The notes under the pieces are model-generated. The model was not told where the DNA came from, made no database searches, and saw nothing but the letters and a program-made list of their open reading frames with translations. From an uncultured Acholeplasmatales bacterium (GTDB lineage: Bacteria; Bacillota_I; Bacilli_A; Acholeplasmatales; Anaeroplasmataceae), in the NCBI GenBank assembly GCA_944324805.1, contig CALUXS010000001.1, forward strand, positions 186,001-250,000: 64,000 nt of DNA, written 5' to 3'. Below are positions 1 through 8,701 of the stretch, one piece after another. Made by a program: the position numbers and the translations under genes. How positions within the stretch are numbered: position 1 is the stretch's first letter; each line of letters opens with the position of its first letter.

Positions 1-477
<477 letters not shown>

Positions 478-488
478 GAGAATATAAA

Positions 489-848
489 GTGAAAAATATT
501 TATGGTTTAAGCACTAATATGTCTATTATCTTATTGGTTATTGGTATTGCTGTTTTACTTTTAGTATTTTTTGCGGTTGCATTTGTTGTAGCTAAGCGTA
601 AAGGTAGAAAATCATTAGTTAATGAGCCATTTATAGCTGCATTAAAGGTAGCCCTAGGTGGAATTGAGAATGTAAATAATGTCGAAGTATTACAAGGACG
701 TCTAAAAATAACAGTAGAAGATTTAGATTTAGTTAAATTAGATGATTTAAAAACTCTTGCTGAGACTGGAGTTTTTGTAACAGGAAATACAATAAAAGTA
801 TTATTTAAAGAAGACTCAGAGTTGGTTAAGAAAGCATTAGACAAATAA
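489..848 (+). CDS. membrane-anchored PTS EIIB-like domain protein lacking the phospho-cysteine
   Basis: A 119-residue protein with a GTG start behind TAGGAG. Residues 12-36 form one transmembrane helix followed by a basic stretch (KRKGRK). Residues 46-118 resemble the glucose-type PTS IIB fold: a KVALGGIEN-like opening, then a strand matching CATRLR, then the TGVFVTGNTIKVLF region. The position of the phospho-accepting Cys appears to be Leu (VEVLQGRLKI), so phosphotransfer is unlikely. It lies directly upstream of HPr, which suggests a PTS-linked regulatory or scaffold role; that is inference. Its place after tgt resembles the usual yajC slot, but there is no YajC similarity beyond the single helix. 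Confidence 0.72.
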   Translation: MKNIYGLSTNMSIILLVIGIAVLLLVFFAVAFVVAKRKGRKSLVNEPFIAALKVALGGIENVNNVEVLQGRLKITVEDLDLVKLDDLKTLAETGVFVTGNTIKVLFKEDSELVKKALDK

Positions 849-867
849 AAGTAAGGTGGATGTTAAA

Positions 868-1140
868 ATGATAGAAAAAAAATACAAAGTTATTGCAGAA
901 AGTGGTATGCATGCCCGTCCTGCAACTATTATAGTAACTGAGGCTGATCGTTTTGAATGTGATATAACGCTAAAGTATCATGATAAAAATATTGATTTTA
1001 AATCAATCATAGGTGTTTTGTCATTAGGTATATATATGGGTGAAACTGTCACATTAATATATAAGGGTATTGATGAGGATGGAGCATCTAAAAGAATAGG
1101 TGAACTTTTGATAAGCCTTGGTATTGCTAAGGAGGTTTAA
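868..1140 (+). CDS. ptsH: phosphocarrier protein HPr
   Basis: A 90-residue HPr, the small cytosolic phosphocarrier between Enzyme I and the sugar-specific EIIA domains. From the ATG at 868, SGMHARPA puts the catalytic His at position 15 and FKSIIGVLSLG puts the regulatory Ser at position 46, exactly canonical. With AAGGTGG 8 bases upstream, this favours 868 over the in-frame GTG at 856. Ser46 is the target of HPr kinase in Bacillota, so a role in carbon catabolite control is plausible. No ptsI is adjacent, so a second HPr-like paralogue cannot be excluded. It lies between the EIIB-like protein and pepV, 1 bp before the latter. Confidence 0.9.
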   Translation: MIEKKYKVIAESGMHARPATIIVTEADRFECDITLKYHDKNIDFKSIIGVLSLGIYMGETVTLIYKGIDEDGASKRIGELLISLGIAKEV

Positions 1141-1141
1141 T

Positions 1142-2491
1142 ATGGATTATTTAAAATTAGCATTAGAAAAAAAAGATGAAGCTATCGAAACGTTATCTAA
1201 ATTAGTTGAATTTAAAAGTGTCTTAGATAAATATAATCCTAATTCTGATGCACCATTTGGAAGTGGAAATAAGGAAGCTTTAAATTTTATGCTTGAATTA
1301 GCAAAAAATGATGGCTTTACAACAAAAAATGTTGACAATTATGCAGGTCATATCTCATATGGAAGTGGTGAGGAAACAATTGGTGTTTTAGGACATCTAG
1401 ATGTTGTTCCTGTAGCAGGTCAAAATTGGAAATCTGATCCCTTTAAAGCAGAAATTAGAGATGGAAAGCTATATGCTAGAGGTTCTGAAGATGATAAGGG
1501 ACCTGTAGTTGCTGCTTATTATGCTTTAAAGATTCTAAAAGAACAGAATATTAAATTAAATAAAGAGGTTAGAATAATATTAGGTTGCGATGAAGAAAGT
1601 GGAAGTCGATGCTTAACTAGGTATTTTAGCCAAGAAAAGATGCCTGAACTAGGTTTTTCACCAGATGCTGAATTTCCTGTTATTTATGGAGAAAAAGCGG
1701 CTGCTTCTTATTATTTAAATTTAAAAGAAGAAGAGGGAATTATTTTAGATTTTGTTTGTGGTACACGCTTAAACATTGTTCCTGCAACAGCTAAGATGCG
1801 TTTAAGCATTGATTTAGAAAAGGAATATATGGAATTTTTAAAACTAAATAACTACCAAGGTGAGTATAAAGATGGTTATTATTATGCATATGGAGTTGCA
1901 AGTCATGCAATGGTTCCTCAAAATGGTCTTAATGCTGCGTTTATTTTATTTGAGTTTTTAAATAAATATCATAAAACTAAAATAAGTGAATATTTTGTAA
2001 AATATTTAACATTTGACCCTTTCGGTAAGAAACTAGGAATAAATATCTATGATGAAGATATGAAGGAATTAACTGAAAATGTTGGACTTGTAAATATGAT
2101 AGATGGAGTCTTAAAAGTTGGAATTAATTATCGTATACCAGTTGATAATTATTTGACAAGAATTGAAGATGCTTATTCTAAATCATTTGCTAATAATAGT
2201 TTTAGTTTCGAATTGATTGATTCATGCAATTTACATTATGTTCCAAAAGATAGTTTTTTAGTTCAAACTTTATTGAAGTCTTATCAAGAAATAACTGGAG
2301 ATGTTACTACTGAACCATTTACAATTGGTGGTGGAACATATGCCAAATTCATCAAAAATTGTGTTGCCTTTGGTCCACAAATGCCAGGAACACCAGATGT
2401 ATGCCATATTGCAGATGAATACATTGAAATTGATGCCTTCGTTAAGAGTATAGCAATAATACTTAAGGCTCTTTGTGATTTAGGAAGGTAG
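1142..2491 (+). CDS. pepV: dipeptidase PepV (M20 metallopeptidase)
   Basis: A 449-residue cytosolic zinc dipeptidase of the M20 family that releases amino acids from dipeptides. Metal and catalytic motifs are visible: GHLDVVPVAG (His ligand), GSEDDKGP (bridging Asp) and DEESGS (general base and ligand), with IGGGTYAKF near the C-terminus. Length matches the lactobacillal PepV family. AAGGAGG stands 5 bases before the ATG at 1142. A longer reading from 1118 would include this site and overlap HPr, so it is rejected. The stop is 2 bp before trmB, so it lies in the same operon. Confidence 0.92.
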   Translation: MDYLKLALEKKDEAIETLSKLVEFKSVLDKYNPNSDAPFGSGNKEALNFMLELAKNDGFTTKNVDNYAGHISYGSGEETIGVLGHLDVVPVAGQNWKSDPFKAEIRDGKLYARGSEDDKGPVVAAYYALKILKEQNIKLNKEVRIILGCDEESGSRCLTRYFSQEKMPELGFSPDAEFPVIYGEKAAASYYLNLKEEEGIILDFVCGTRLNIVPATAKMRLSIDLEKEYMEFLKLNNYQGEYKDGYYYAYGVASHAMVPQNGLNAAFILFEFLNKYHKTKISEYFVKYLTFDPFGKKLGINIYDEDMKELTENVGLVNMIDGVLKVGINYRIPVDNYLTRIEDAYSKSFANNSFSFELIDSCNLHYVPKDSFLVQTLLKSYQEITGDVTTEPFTIGGGTYAKFIKNCVAFGPQMPGTPDVCHIADEYIEIDAFVKSIAIILKALCDLGR

Positions 2492-2493
2492 TT

Positions 2494-3132
2494 ATGAGAC
2501 TTAGAAAAGTAAAGAATGCGTTAGAAAAACTTTCTAGTAGACCAGATGTTGTAATCCAAAATCCTAAGGAATACCAAGGAAAATGGAATTCTATTTTTCC
2601 TTTAAAACAGGAAATAAGGGTAGAAATAGGTTGTGGAAAAGGTAGATTTATTATCGGAATGGCTAAGGCTTTTCCTAATATAAATTTTATTGCTTTTGAA
2701 AAATTTGATAGTGTTTTGTTACGTAGCTTAGAATTATATGAAGAAGAGGAATTACCAAATGTGCGTTTTGTATTAGCTGATGCCTCTAATTTTAGTGAAT
2801 TCTTTTCTAAGGGAGAAGTAACAACAATATATTTGAATTTCTCTGATCCATGGCCAAAAGCAAGACATGCTAAAAGACGTCTTACTTCACCATTATTTTT
2901 AGAACAATATAAAAATGTATTATTAGATGATGGAAGAATAATACAAAAAACTGATAATGTTTTGTTATATGATTATAGTTTAGAAAGCTATAAAGAAAAT
3001 GGCTTTGAAATTGTTAAATCATCTAGGGATTTACATAAAGAAAATTGGTTTAATGTAATGACTGAATTCGAGGAAAAATGGTCTAAATTAGGACCTATTT
3101 ATTATGCCGAGGTAAAAATAAAGAATGAGTAA
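2494..3132 (+). CDS. trmB: tRNA (guanine-N7-)-methyltransferase
   Basis: A 212-residue SAM-dependent enzyme that makes m7G46 in the variable loop of tRNAs. VEIGCGKGRFI is the SAM-binding loop, and NFSDPWPKARHAKRRL holds the DPWPK signature of the TrmB family. The C-terminal ENWFNVMTEFEEKWSKLG is also family-typical. The start is 2 bp after pepV, with its ribosome site (GGAAGG) inside the pepV end. It overlaps the next gene by 8 bp, so translational coupling is likely. Confidence 0.95.
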   Translation: MRLRKVKNALEKLSSRPDVVIQNPKEYQGKWNSIFPLKQEIRVEIGCGKGRFIIGMAKAFPNINFIAFEKFDSVLLRSLELYEEEELPNVRFVLADASNFSEFFSKGEVTTIYLNFSDPWPKARHAKRRLTSPLFLEQYKNVLLDDGRIIQKTDNVLLYDYSLESYKENGFEIVKSSRDLHKENWFNVMTEFEEKWSKLGPIYYAEVKIKNE

Positions 3133-3811
3133 ATTTTTATTAATTGGTGGTAGAAGTACAACATTTTTTGGTAAAAGTAAAATTTATGAGTACATGGTAA
3201 ATAATGCACCTAATAAAACTATTTTATATCTACCCTATGCAAATAAAAATTATGAAGCTGGATTTGAATATTTTAAAAAAGAAATTCCTAATGACGCTAA
3301 AGTAATATTGGCGTCTTTTAGTTTATTAAATGATATTGCCTCATTAGATGCACTATTTAAAGAAGCAGGTACTATTTTCTTTAGTGGTGGGTCAATAAAC
3401 GATTTAATGAAAATAGTAGAAGATTATAAAATTAAAGAAATTTTGCAAAAATATTTAAATTCAGATAAGGTATATGCTGGCATTTCAGCAGGTGCAATTT
3501 TATATTGTGTTTCTGGTATGGGAGATAAGGATGTATTTGTAGATAATGGTGCTTATTATAATTTTAAGATGGTTTCTGGATTAGGGTTTGTTCCAATTAC
3601 AATTTGCCCTCATTATCAAAAATCAGAATTAGTTATGTATAATGACATTGCTAAAAAATACTATTTTGATGGATATGCATTAGAAGATGATACTGCCCTC
3701 TTTATTTTTGATAAAAAAATTGCTATAATAAAAGACACTAGAAAAAACTCTTTGTATTATTTAAATAAAGATGAGGATTATAAACTAATCCCATTGTATG
3801 AAAGGAATTAA
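3125..3811 (+). CDS. S51-family peptidase (peptidase E-like)
   Basis: A 228-residue member of the class I glutamine amidotransferase-like S51 serine peptidases, which include Asp-dipeptidase PepE and cyanophycinase. GISAGAIL carries the nucleophile-elbow Ser, and TICPHYQKS is the region of the catalytic His. FFSGGSIND matches the family's GG loop. It overlaps trmB by 8 bp. Substrate is unknown: Bacillota members of this size are usually annotated only as peptidase E-like, and Asp-Xaa specificity should not be assumed. Confidence 0.85.
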   Translation: MSKFLLIGGRSTTFFGKSKIYEYMVNNAPNKTILYLPYANKNYEAGFEYFKKEIPNDAKVILASFSLLNDIASLDALFKEAGTIFFSGGSINDLMKIVEDYKIKEILQKYLNSDKVYAGISAGAILYCVSGMGDKDVFVDNGAYYNFKMVSGLGFVPITICPHYQKSELVMYNDIAKKYYFDGYALEDDTALFIFDKKIAIIKDTRKNSLYYLNKDEDYKLIPLYERN

Positions 3812-3818
3812 TGTTATT

Positions 3819-5117
3819 ATGCAAATGCTTGATATTATTATCAAAAAAAGAAATGGTTATGAATTAACAAAAGAGGAGATATCTTTTTTAGTAAAAGGAT
3901 ATACAAACGGTTCAATACCAGACTATCAAATGAGTGCCTTTTTGATGGCAGTTTATTTCCAAGGAATGAATGATAAAGAAGCAACTACATTAGCTTTAGA
4001 AATGGAACATTCAGGAGATGTTTTAGATTTATCACGAATTAAAGGATTTAAGGTTGATAAGCATTCAACAGGTGGAGTAGGGGATAAAACTTCAATTGTC
4101 TTAGCACCATTAGTTGCATCTTTAGGTATTGAATTCGCTAAAATGAGTGGTAGAGGATTAGGACATACTGGTGGAACTCTTGACAAATTAGAATCAATAC
4201 CAGGGTATAACATTGTATTAAGTCCTGAGGAATTTATAAATCAGGTTTTAAATATTCATATTGCTTTAATTGGTCAATCTGGTAATTTAACGCCTGCAGA
4301 TAAGAAGATGTATGCTCTTCGTGATGTTACAGGAACTGTAGATTCAATTCCACTTATTGCAGCTAGTATAATGAGTAAAAAATTAGCTGCTGGAGCTGAT
4401 GGAATTTGTTTGGATGTTAAAGTTGGTAGTGGAGCTTTCATGAAAACTATTGAAGATGCTAGACATCTAGCTAATTTAATGGTTCAAATTGGTACTTCTT
4501 GCGGACGTAAAATGACTGCAATATTAACAAATATGGATGAACCACTTGGCTTAGCAGTTGGAAATGCTTTAGAAGTTAAAGAGGCAATTGATACTTTAAA
4601 TGGTAAAGGACCTTCTGATCTAAGAGAACTATGTTTGTTTATTGGTTCATATTTAGTAATGGATGCAGGTCTTGCGGATAATGTAGATTCAGCAAGAAAA
4701 TTATTAGAAGAACAAATTGAAAACAAAATGGCATTACGTAAGCTTGCTGAATTAGTTGATGCTCAAGGTGGAAATTCAGATTATATCTACCATCCTGAAT
4801 TATTTGAAGAAGCAGAAGAAATAATTCCTGTTACGAGTGCTACTTGTGGATATATTAAACGTATTGATTCTTATAGCGTTGGTAGGGCATCAATGTTATT
4901 AGGTGCAGGTAGAGAAAAATTAACCGATGAAATTGATCCAATTGTTGGTATTGTTCTTAACAAAAAAGTTGGCGATTATGTTAATGCTGGCGATGTATTA
5001 GGTTATGTTCATACTAATGGCAAAAATACTGAAGAAGCCATAAAGATGTTTAGCGATAGTTTTGAATATTCAACTGAAAAACTTGATGTTAAATTAATCT
5101 TAGATGTTATTAGATAA
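3819..5117 (+). CDS. pdp: pyrimidine-nucleoside phosphorylase
   Basis: A 432-residue phosphorylase that cleaves uridine, thymidine and deoxyuridine with phosphate, giving the base and (deoxy)ribose 1-phosphate for salvage. KHSTGGVGDKTS (phosphate-binding loop) and SGRGLGHTGGTLDKLE are unmistakable thymidine/pyrimidine phosphorylase signatures. The start is ambiguous. The frame opens at 3798, but AAAGGA at 3801-3806 favours the ATG at 3819; 3825 is also possible. It overlaps or abuts the peptidase gene and is the last gene of the run, since a promoter follows at 5122. Confidence 0.94.
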   Translation: MQMLDIIIKKRNGYELTKEEISFLVKGYTNGSIPDYQMSAFLMAVYFQGMNDKEATTLALEMEHSGDVLDLSRIKGFKVDKHSTGGVGDKTSIVLAPLVASLGIEFAKMSGRGLGHTGGTLDKLESIPGYNIVLSPEEFINQVLNIHIALIGQSGNLTPADKKMYALRDVTGTVDSIPLIAASIMSKKLAAGADGICLDVKVGSGAFMKTIEDARHLANLMVQIGTSCGRKMTAILTNMDEPLGLAVGNALEVKEAIDTLNGKGPSDLRELCLFIGSYLVMDAGLADNVDSARKLLEEQIENKMALRKLAELVDAQGGNSDYIYHPELFEEAEEIIPVTSATCGYIKRIDSYSVGRASMLLGAGREKLTDEIDPIVGIVLNKKVGDYVNAGDVLGYVHTNGKNTEEAIKMFSDSFEYSTEKLDVKLILDVIR

Positions 5118-5121
5118 ACTC

Positions 5122-5150
5122 TTGCAATTTATGATTTTTTTGAGTATAAT
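5122..5150 (+). promoter_or_regulatory. sigma-A promoter for secG
   Basis: TTGCAA (5122-5127), a 17-bp spacer and TATAAT (5145-5150) directly after the pdp stop. secG starts 33 bp downstream. Confidence 0.75.
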
Positions 5151-5182
5151 AAAAAAGATTTAGTTAAGGAGGCTTAATTTCT

Positions 5183-5413
5183 ATGAATGTTGCTGATATT
5201 TTTGTTCTTATCGTTTCAGTTTTATTAATAATAATCGTAATGATGCAAACATCAAAAGATGATATAAATGATGCTTTTAATGGTAGCAAAACAGATTTGT
5301 TTAAAAATCAAAAAACAAGAGGTGCTGAATTGTTTTTACAACGTTCGACAATTGTACTTGGTGTACTTTTCGTAGGACTTGTTGTTTTATCTGTTGTTTT
5401 ACATACATTATAA
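5183..5413 (+). CDS. secG: preprotein translocase subunit SecG
   Basis: A 76-residue membrane protein with two hydrophobic segments (about 2-22 and 52-75) joined by a polar loop with RGAELFLQRST, the hallmark of SecG. It joins SecY and SecE in the translocon and assists SecA-driven export. AAGGAGG lies 10 bases before the ATG. It has its own promoter and a strong terminator, and rnr follows. secG-rnr-smpB-ssrA is a conserved Bacilli order, which strengthens the call. Confidence 0.93.
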   Translation: MNVADIFVLIVSVLLIIIVMMQTSKDDINDAFNGSKTDLFKNQKTRGAELFLQRSTIVLGVLFVGLVVLSVVLHTL

Positions 5414-5416
5414 GCC

Positions 5417-5444
5417 AAAGAGATTCTTTTGAATCTCTTTTTTT
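5417..5444 (+). terminator. terminator after secG
   Basis: A 10-bp perfect stem AAAGAGATTC/GAATCTCTTT with a TTTT loop and a T-rich tail. Confidence 0.85.
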
Positions 5445-5456
5445 ATGTAAAAAAGT

Positions 5457-5485
5457 TTGTGATTGTAGATAAAATAAACTATAAT
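5457..5485 (+). promoter_or_regulatory. promoter for rnr-smpB
   Basis: TTGTGA (5457-5462), a 17-bp spacer and TATAAT (5480-5485), just past the secG terminator. TTGGAGGTGATT then precedes the rnr ATG. Confidence 0.7.
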
Positions 5486-5512
5486 TAAATTGTAATATTT
5501 GGAGGTGATTAT

Positions 5513-7627
5513 ATGGATATTCTAGAGGCTTTAACTAAGACAACTCGTTTTAGCAAAGTAGCTAAATTAACCGGTATAAAAAAAGATAAATTGAAGCGTG
5601 ATTTAACTTCGTTAGTAAAAGAAGATAAGGTTTATTATAATAAACGCTTTGATGAATATAATATATTATTAACTGGAAAATTATCATTAAAAAACGAATT
5701 GTTTGGTTTTATTATTCCTGATGATGAAACTAAAGAAGATGTATATGTTAATAGTAGAAATCTTGGGGGCGCCTTAGATGGTGATAAGGTTTTATATTAT
5801 ACATATAGAGATTTTTATAAGAATGAAATGAAAGAATATGCCGAAATAATAAAAGTTTTAGAACGTGGTAGACAAGAATTAGTTGGTACTTTAAAAGTAA
5901 AGAAGACTAAAACAGGAATGGTATATTACATTGAAAGTTCTAATCCTGATGATGACTTTGTTGCAACTTTATCCCCAAATGATTATGATAGAGTAGTACC
6001 TGGCATGATTGTTAGAGTTGCTCTTTCATATAAAGGAAGCAAAAAGGTTTTGGCAAATTTAATTGAAGTTGTAGGTAATATTGATGATCCAGGCATTGAA
6101 ATAAGTACAATTGCTGCAACTTATGGTTTTGCTAAAGATTTTCCTATTGAAGTAAAAGAAGAGGTAAAGACTATTGCCCAAAGTTTAGATGAAAAAGATT
6201 ATATAGGTAGAATAGACTTTAGAAATTTAAATATAATCACTATTGATGGTGATGATTCAAAAGATTTTGATGATGCTATAAGTGTAGAAAAATTAGAAAA
6301 TGGTAATTATAGGTTAGGAGTATATATAGCAGATGTTTCTAATTATGTACGTTTTGGTCATCCATTAGATGACGAAGCTTTTAAAAGAGGAACAAGTGTG
6401 TATTTAGCAGATCGTGTAATACCAATGTTGCCTCACGAATTATCAAATGGAATTTGCTCTTTAAATGAAGGTGTAGATAGATTAGTTATGGCAATTACTA
6501 TGGAATTTGATAATAAAGGTGATTGTAAAAACTATAAGATTGAAGAGGGTGTCATTAACTCAAAGCATAGAATGACATACAACAAGGTAAACTTAATCTT
6601 AAAAGGTAATGAGACATTAATTAATGAATATAAAGATATTTATCAAATGCTATTAGATATGAATAGCTTACATGAAATCATTAGAGCAAAAAGAGAATCT
6701 AAGGGTAGTTTAGAATTTGAAGTTGATGAATACAAGTTCACTTTAAATGAAGATGGAAGTCCAAAATCAATCGAACTAAGAGTTCGTGATGAAGCCGAAA
6801 AAATAATTGAAGATTTTATGGTTTCAGCAAACGAGATGATAGCTTATCATTTATCAATTTCTGAACTTCCATGTTTGTTCCGTGTACATGAAAAACCAGA
6901 TCAAGATAAATTAAGGAATGTCTTTAATATGATTACTAATATGGGGGTAAGCTTGAAAGTAGGACAAAATGATATTCATCCAAGGCAAATTCAAACTGCT
7001 CTTGAAAAAATATCTGATAGCCCACGAGCAGCAATACTAAACCAATTATTGCTTCGTTCTATGATGAAGGCTAAGTATCAGCCTGAAAATTTAGGACATT
7101 ACGGATTAGCCTTAAAATATTATTGTCATTTTACTTCACCAATTAGAAGATATCCTGATTTAATTGTTCATAGAATTTTAAAAGAATTAATTATTCATCC
7201 AAATCATTTTACAGAGCACCTACGTTATTATCAAAACAACCTTGAAGAAATAGGATTGAAGACTTCAAGTTCAGAAAGAAGAGCAATTGAGTGTGAGCGT
7301 ACGGTAAATGATATGCTTCAAGCTTGGTATATGGAAACAAATATCCATAAGGTATATCATGGAATGATTACATCTATAACTGGATTTGGAATATTTGTAA
7401 CTATTGATAGCGGTGTTGAAGGACTTATTCATATTAGAAATATAGATGGTTATGCAACATTCGATGAGAAAAAAGTAGAAATGAATGTTGGCGATAAAAC
7501 GTATCATCTAGGTGATATGGTAGATGTTTACGTAATTGCCTCAGATAGAAGGACAACAAAAATTGATTTTATGTTATTAGATGATGCGAAAGATGCAGGT
7601 ATGTTAGATGAAAATAGTAGCTACTAA
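5513..7627 (+). CDS. rnr: ribonuclease R
   Basis: A 704-residue 3'-5' exoribonuclease of the RNB family that digests structured RNA and works with SmpB-tmRNA in clearing messages from stalled ribosomes. In order: an N-terminal winged-helix-like segment, cold-shock/OB segments (about 60-210), the RNB domain with TIDGDDSKDFDDAI (metal-binding Asp cluster) and FTSPIRRYPDLIVHR, and a C-terminal S1 domain (HGMITSITGFGIFVTIDSG). Length is standard. It overlaps smpB by 20 bp, so the two are translationally coupled. Confidence 0.96.
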   Translation: MDILEALTKTTRFSKVAKLTGIKKDKLKRDLTSLVKEDKVYYNKRFDEYNILLTGKLSLKNELFGFIIPDDETKEDVYVNSRNLGGALDGDKVLYYTYRDFYKNEMKEYAEIIKVLERGRQELVGTLKVKKTKTGMVYYIESSNPDDDFVATLSPNDYDRVVPGMIVRVALSYKGSKKVLANLIEVVGNIDDPGIEISTIAATYGFAKDFPIEVKEEVKTIAQSLDEKDYIGRIDFRNLNIITIDGDDSKDFDDAISVEKLENGNYRLGVYIADVSNYVRFGHPLDDEAFKRGTSVYLADRVIPMLPHELSNGICSLNEGVDRLVMAITMEFDNKGDCKNYKIEEGVINSKHRMTYNKVNLILKGNETLINEYKDIYQMLLDMNSLHEIIRAKRESKGSLEFEVDEYKFTLNEDGSPKSIELRVRDEAEKIIEDFMVSANEMIAYHLSISELPCLFRVHEKPDQDKLRNVFNMITNMGVSLKVGQNDIHPRQIQTALEKISDSPRAAILNQLLLRSMMKAKYQPENLGHYGLALKYYCHFTSPIRRYPDLIVHRILKELIIHPNHFTEHLRYYQNNLEEIGLKTSSSERRAIECERTVNDMLQAWYMETNIHKVYHGMITSITGFGIFVTIDSGVEGLIHIRNIDGYATFDEKKVEMNVGDKTYHLGDMVDVYVIASDRRTTKIDFMLLDDAKDAGMLDENSSY

Positions 7628-8063
7628 TCGTAAAGCTAGTTTCGAATACTTCATTTTAGATAGATATGAAGCAGGAATAAAGCTTACTGGTACAGAAATT
7701 AAATCTGTTAGACAGGGTAAAATTAATATTAACGATGCATATGTAATAATCAGAAATAATGTTCCAGAAATAATTAATATGCATATTGCAAAATATGATA
7801 AAGGGACACTTTATAATCATGATGAAACTAGAACACGTGAATTATTATTACATAAGCATGAAATATTAAAGTTATATAGTAAAGTGAAATTGGATGGTTT
7901 AGCATTAGTTGCTACAAAAGCTTACTTTAAAGAAGGCTTATTAAAAATAGAAGTATCACTTTGCCGTGGTAAAAAGCTCCACGATAAAAGAGAAGCAATT
8001 AAAGAAGCTGATGCAAAGAGAAAAACAGCTAAAGCAATCAAAAATTATGTTAGAAATAGTTGA
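7608..8063 (+). CDS. smpB: SsrA-binding protein SmpB
   Basis: A 151-residue OB-fold protein that binds tmRNA and delivers it to stalled ribosomes in place of the codon-anticodon pair. GIKLTGTEIKSVRQGKIN and LLLHKHEI are family signatures, and the basic C-terminal tail (KREAIKEADAKRKTAKAIKNY) is the segment that enters the empty mRNA channel. The start lies inside rnr. The tmRNA gene follows 36 bp after the stop. Confidence 0.97.
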   Translation: MKIVATNRKASFEYFILDRYEAGIKLTGTEIKSVRQGKININDAYVIIRNNVPEIINMHIAKYDKGTLYNHDETRTRELLLHKHEILKLYSKVKLDGLALVATKAYFKEGLLKIEVSLCRGKKLHDKREAIKEADAKRKTAKAIKNYVRNS

Positions 8064-8089
8064 TTTATAGCACCACATGGTGCTATAAT
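8060..8089 (+). promoter_or_regulatory. promoter for ssrA
   Basis: TTGATT (8060-8065), an 18-bp spacer and TATAAT (8084-8089), overlapping the smpB stop. The tmRNA 5' end lies 11 bp beyond the -10. The spacer holds an inverted repeat, TATAGCACC/GGTGCTATA, which may be an operator or a weak hairpin. Confidence 0.65.
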
Positions 8090-8099
8090 CAATTCGTAT

Positions 8100-8472
8100 G
8101 GGCTAGTTTTGGATTCGCTGTGAGTTTTGAATGTCTATAAGCGTGTCTTGGTTGCGCAAGTAAAAACGCCGAGGTTTGAATAAACGCAAACACACATTTA
8201 TTTGCTCGTAACAACAATATGAGCGTTTCATTTGCTTGCTAATATAATTCAAGCGTCGACCTAGAGGTTTCCTACGGCTTCTAGCTTCGATTTCCATTTA
8301 GTAGGATATATAATATTTCTTAATCCAGGAGAAATGTTATGAATATAATCGGGATCGGTAAAACGGCTTTGTTTATTTTTTGGTTTTACTTAAAATTATA
8401 AATAAACTACACACGTAGAAAGTAGAAGCTAGAGGCTTACATACAGGGGTTCAATTCCCCTCTGGTCCACCA
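8100..8472 (+). ncRNA. ssrA: transfer-messenger RNA (tmRNA)
   Basis: A 373-nt tmRNA. The 5' GGGCTAG pairs over 7 positions (two G-U) with 3' CTGGTCC, followed by the discriminator A and an encoded CCA. The T arm is AGGGG-TTCAATT-CCCCT. The internal reading frame from GCA at 8186 to TAA at 8240 would add the tag ANTHLFARNNNMSVSFAC. The first two residues (Ala-Asn) are usual; the terminal Cys is not, since tags normally end in Ala-Ala or similar small or hydrophobic residues. The gene follows smpB as in many Bacilli, but no terminator stands directly behind it, because an island begins here. Confidence 0.92.
8450..8472 (+). other. island left attachment site in the ssrA 3' end
   Basis: The last 23 nt of tmRNA match the sequence at 27106-27128 at 19 of 23 positions, ending in TCCACCA in both. 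Integrases that target tRNA or tmRNA genes leave one intact gene copy at one end and a 3' fragment at the other. The matched pair is read as attL and attR. Confidence 0.65.
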
Positions 8473-8554
8473 GAGTTAATTATCGCGAACACCATTTTCT
8501 ATGCAGAAGGAGTATTTGCAGAGTTGGTCTCGTTAAAAAATAAATAAAATCAAG

Positions 8555-8577
8555 GGGGCTGTAAAGAAACCTAGGTT
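8555..8577 (+). repeat. IS1182-family left inverted repeat
   Basis: 23 bp beginning GGGGCTGTAAAG, the exact reverse complement of 10415-10437. Confidence 0.92.
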
Positions 8578-8594
8578 TTAGAAATATTATCTAG

Positions 8595-8619
8595 AGAGCT
8601 ATTTACAGCTCTTTTTTTG
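8595..8619 (+). terminator. terminator hairpin in the IS left end
   Basis: Stem AGAGCT/AGCTCT with loop ATTTAC and a run of seven T. A second hairpin, CAGCTC/GAGCTG (8637-8663), follows. Such structures protect transposase genes from read-through; here the first would also end ssrA transcription. Confidence 0.7.
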
Positions 8620-8701
8620 CTTTTTATATAAAAAAACAGCTCGGGGAATCCAACCCGGAGCTGCTCTATGATAGAATATTGTTGGGTCACAATAGTTCTA
8701 T

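Noticed and set aside
8103-8297. Minus-strand 64-codon frame
   Set aside because: It lies wholly inside the tmRNA gene and has no ribosome site.
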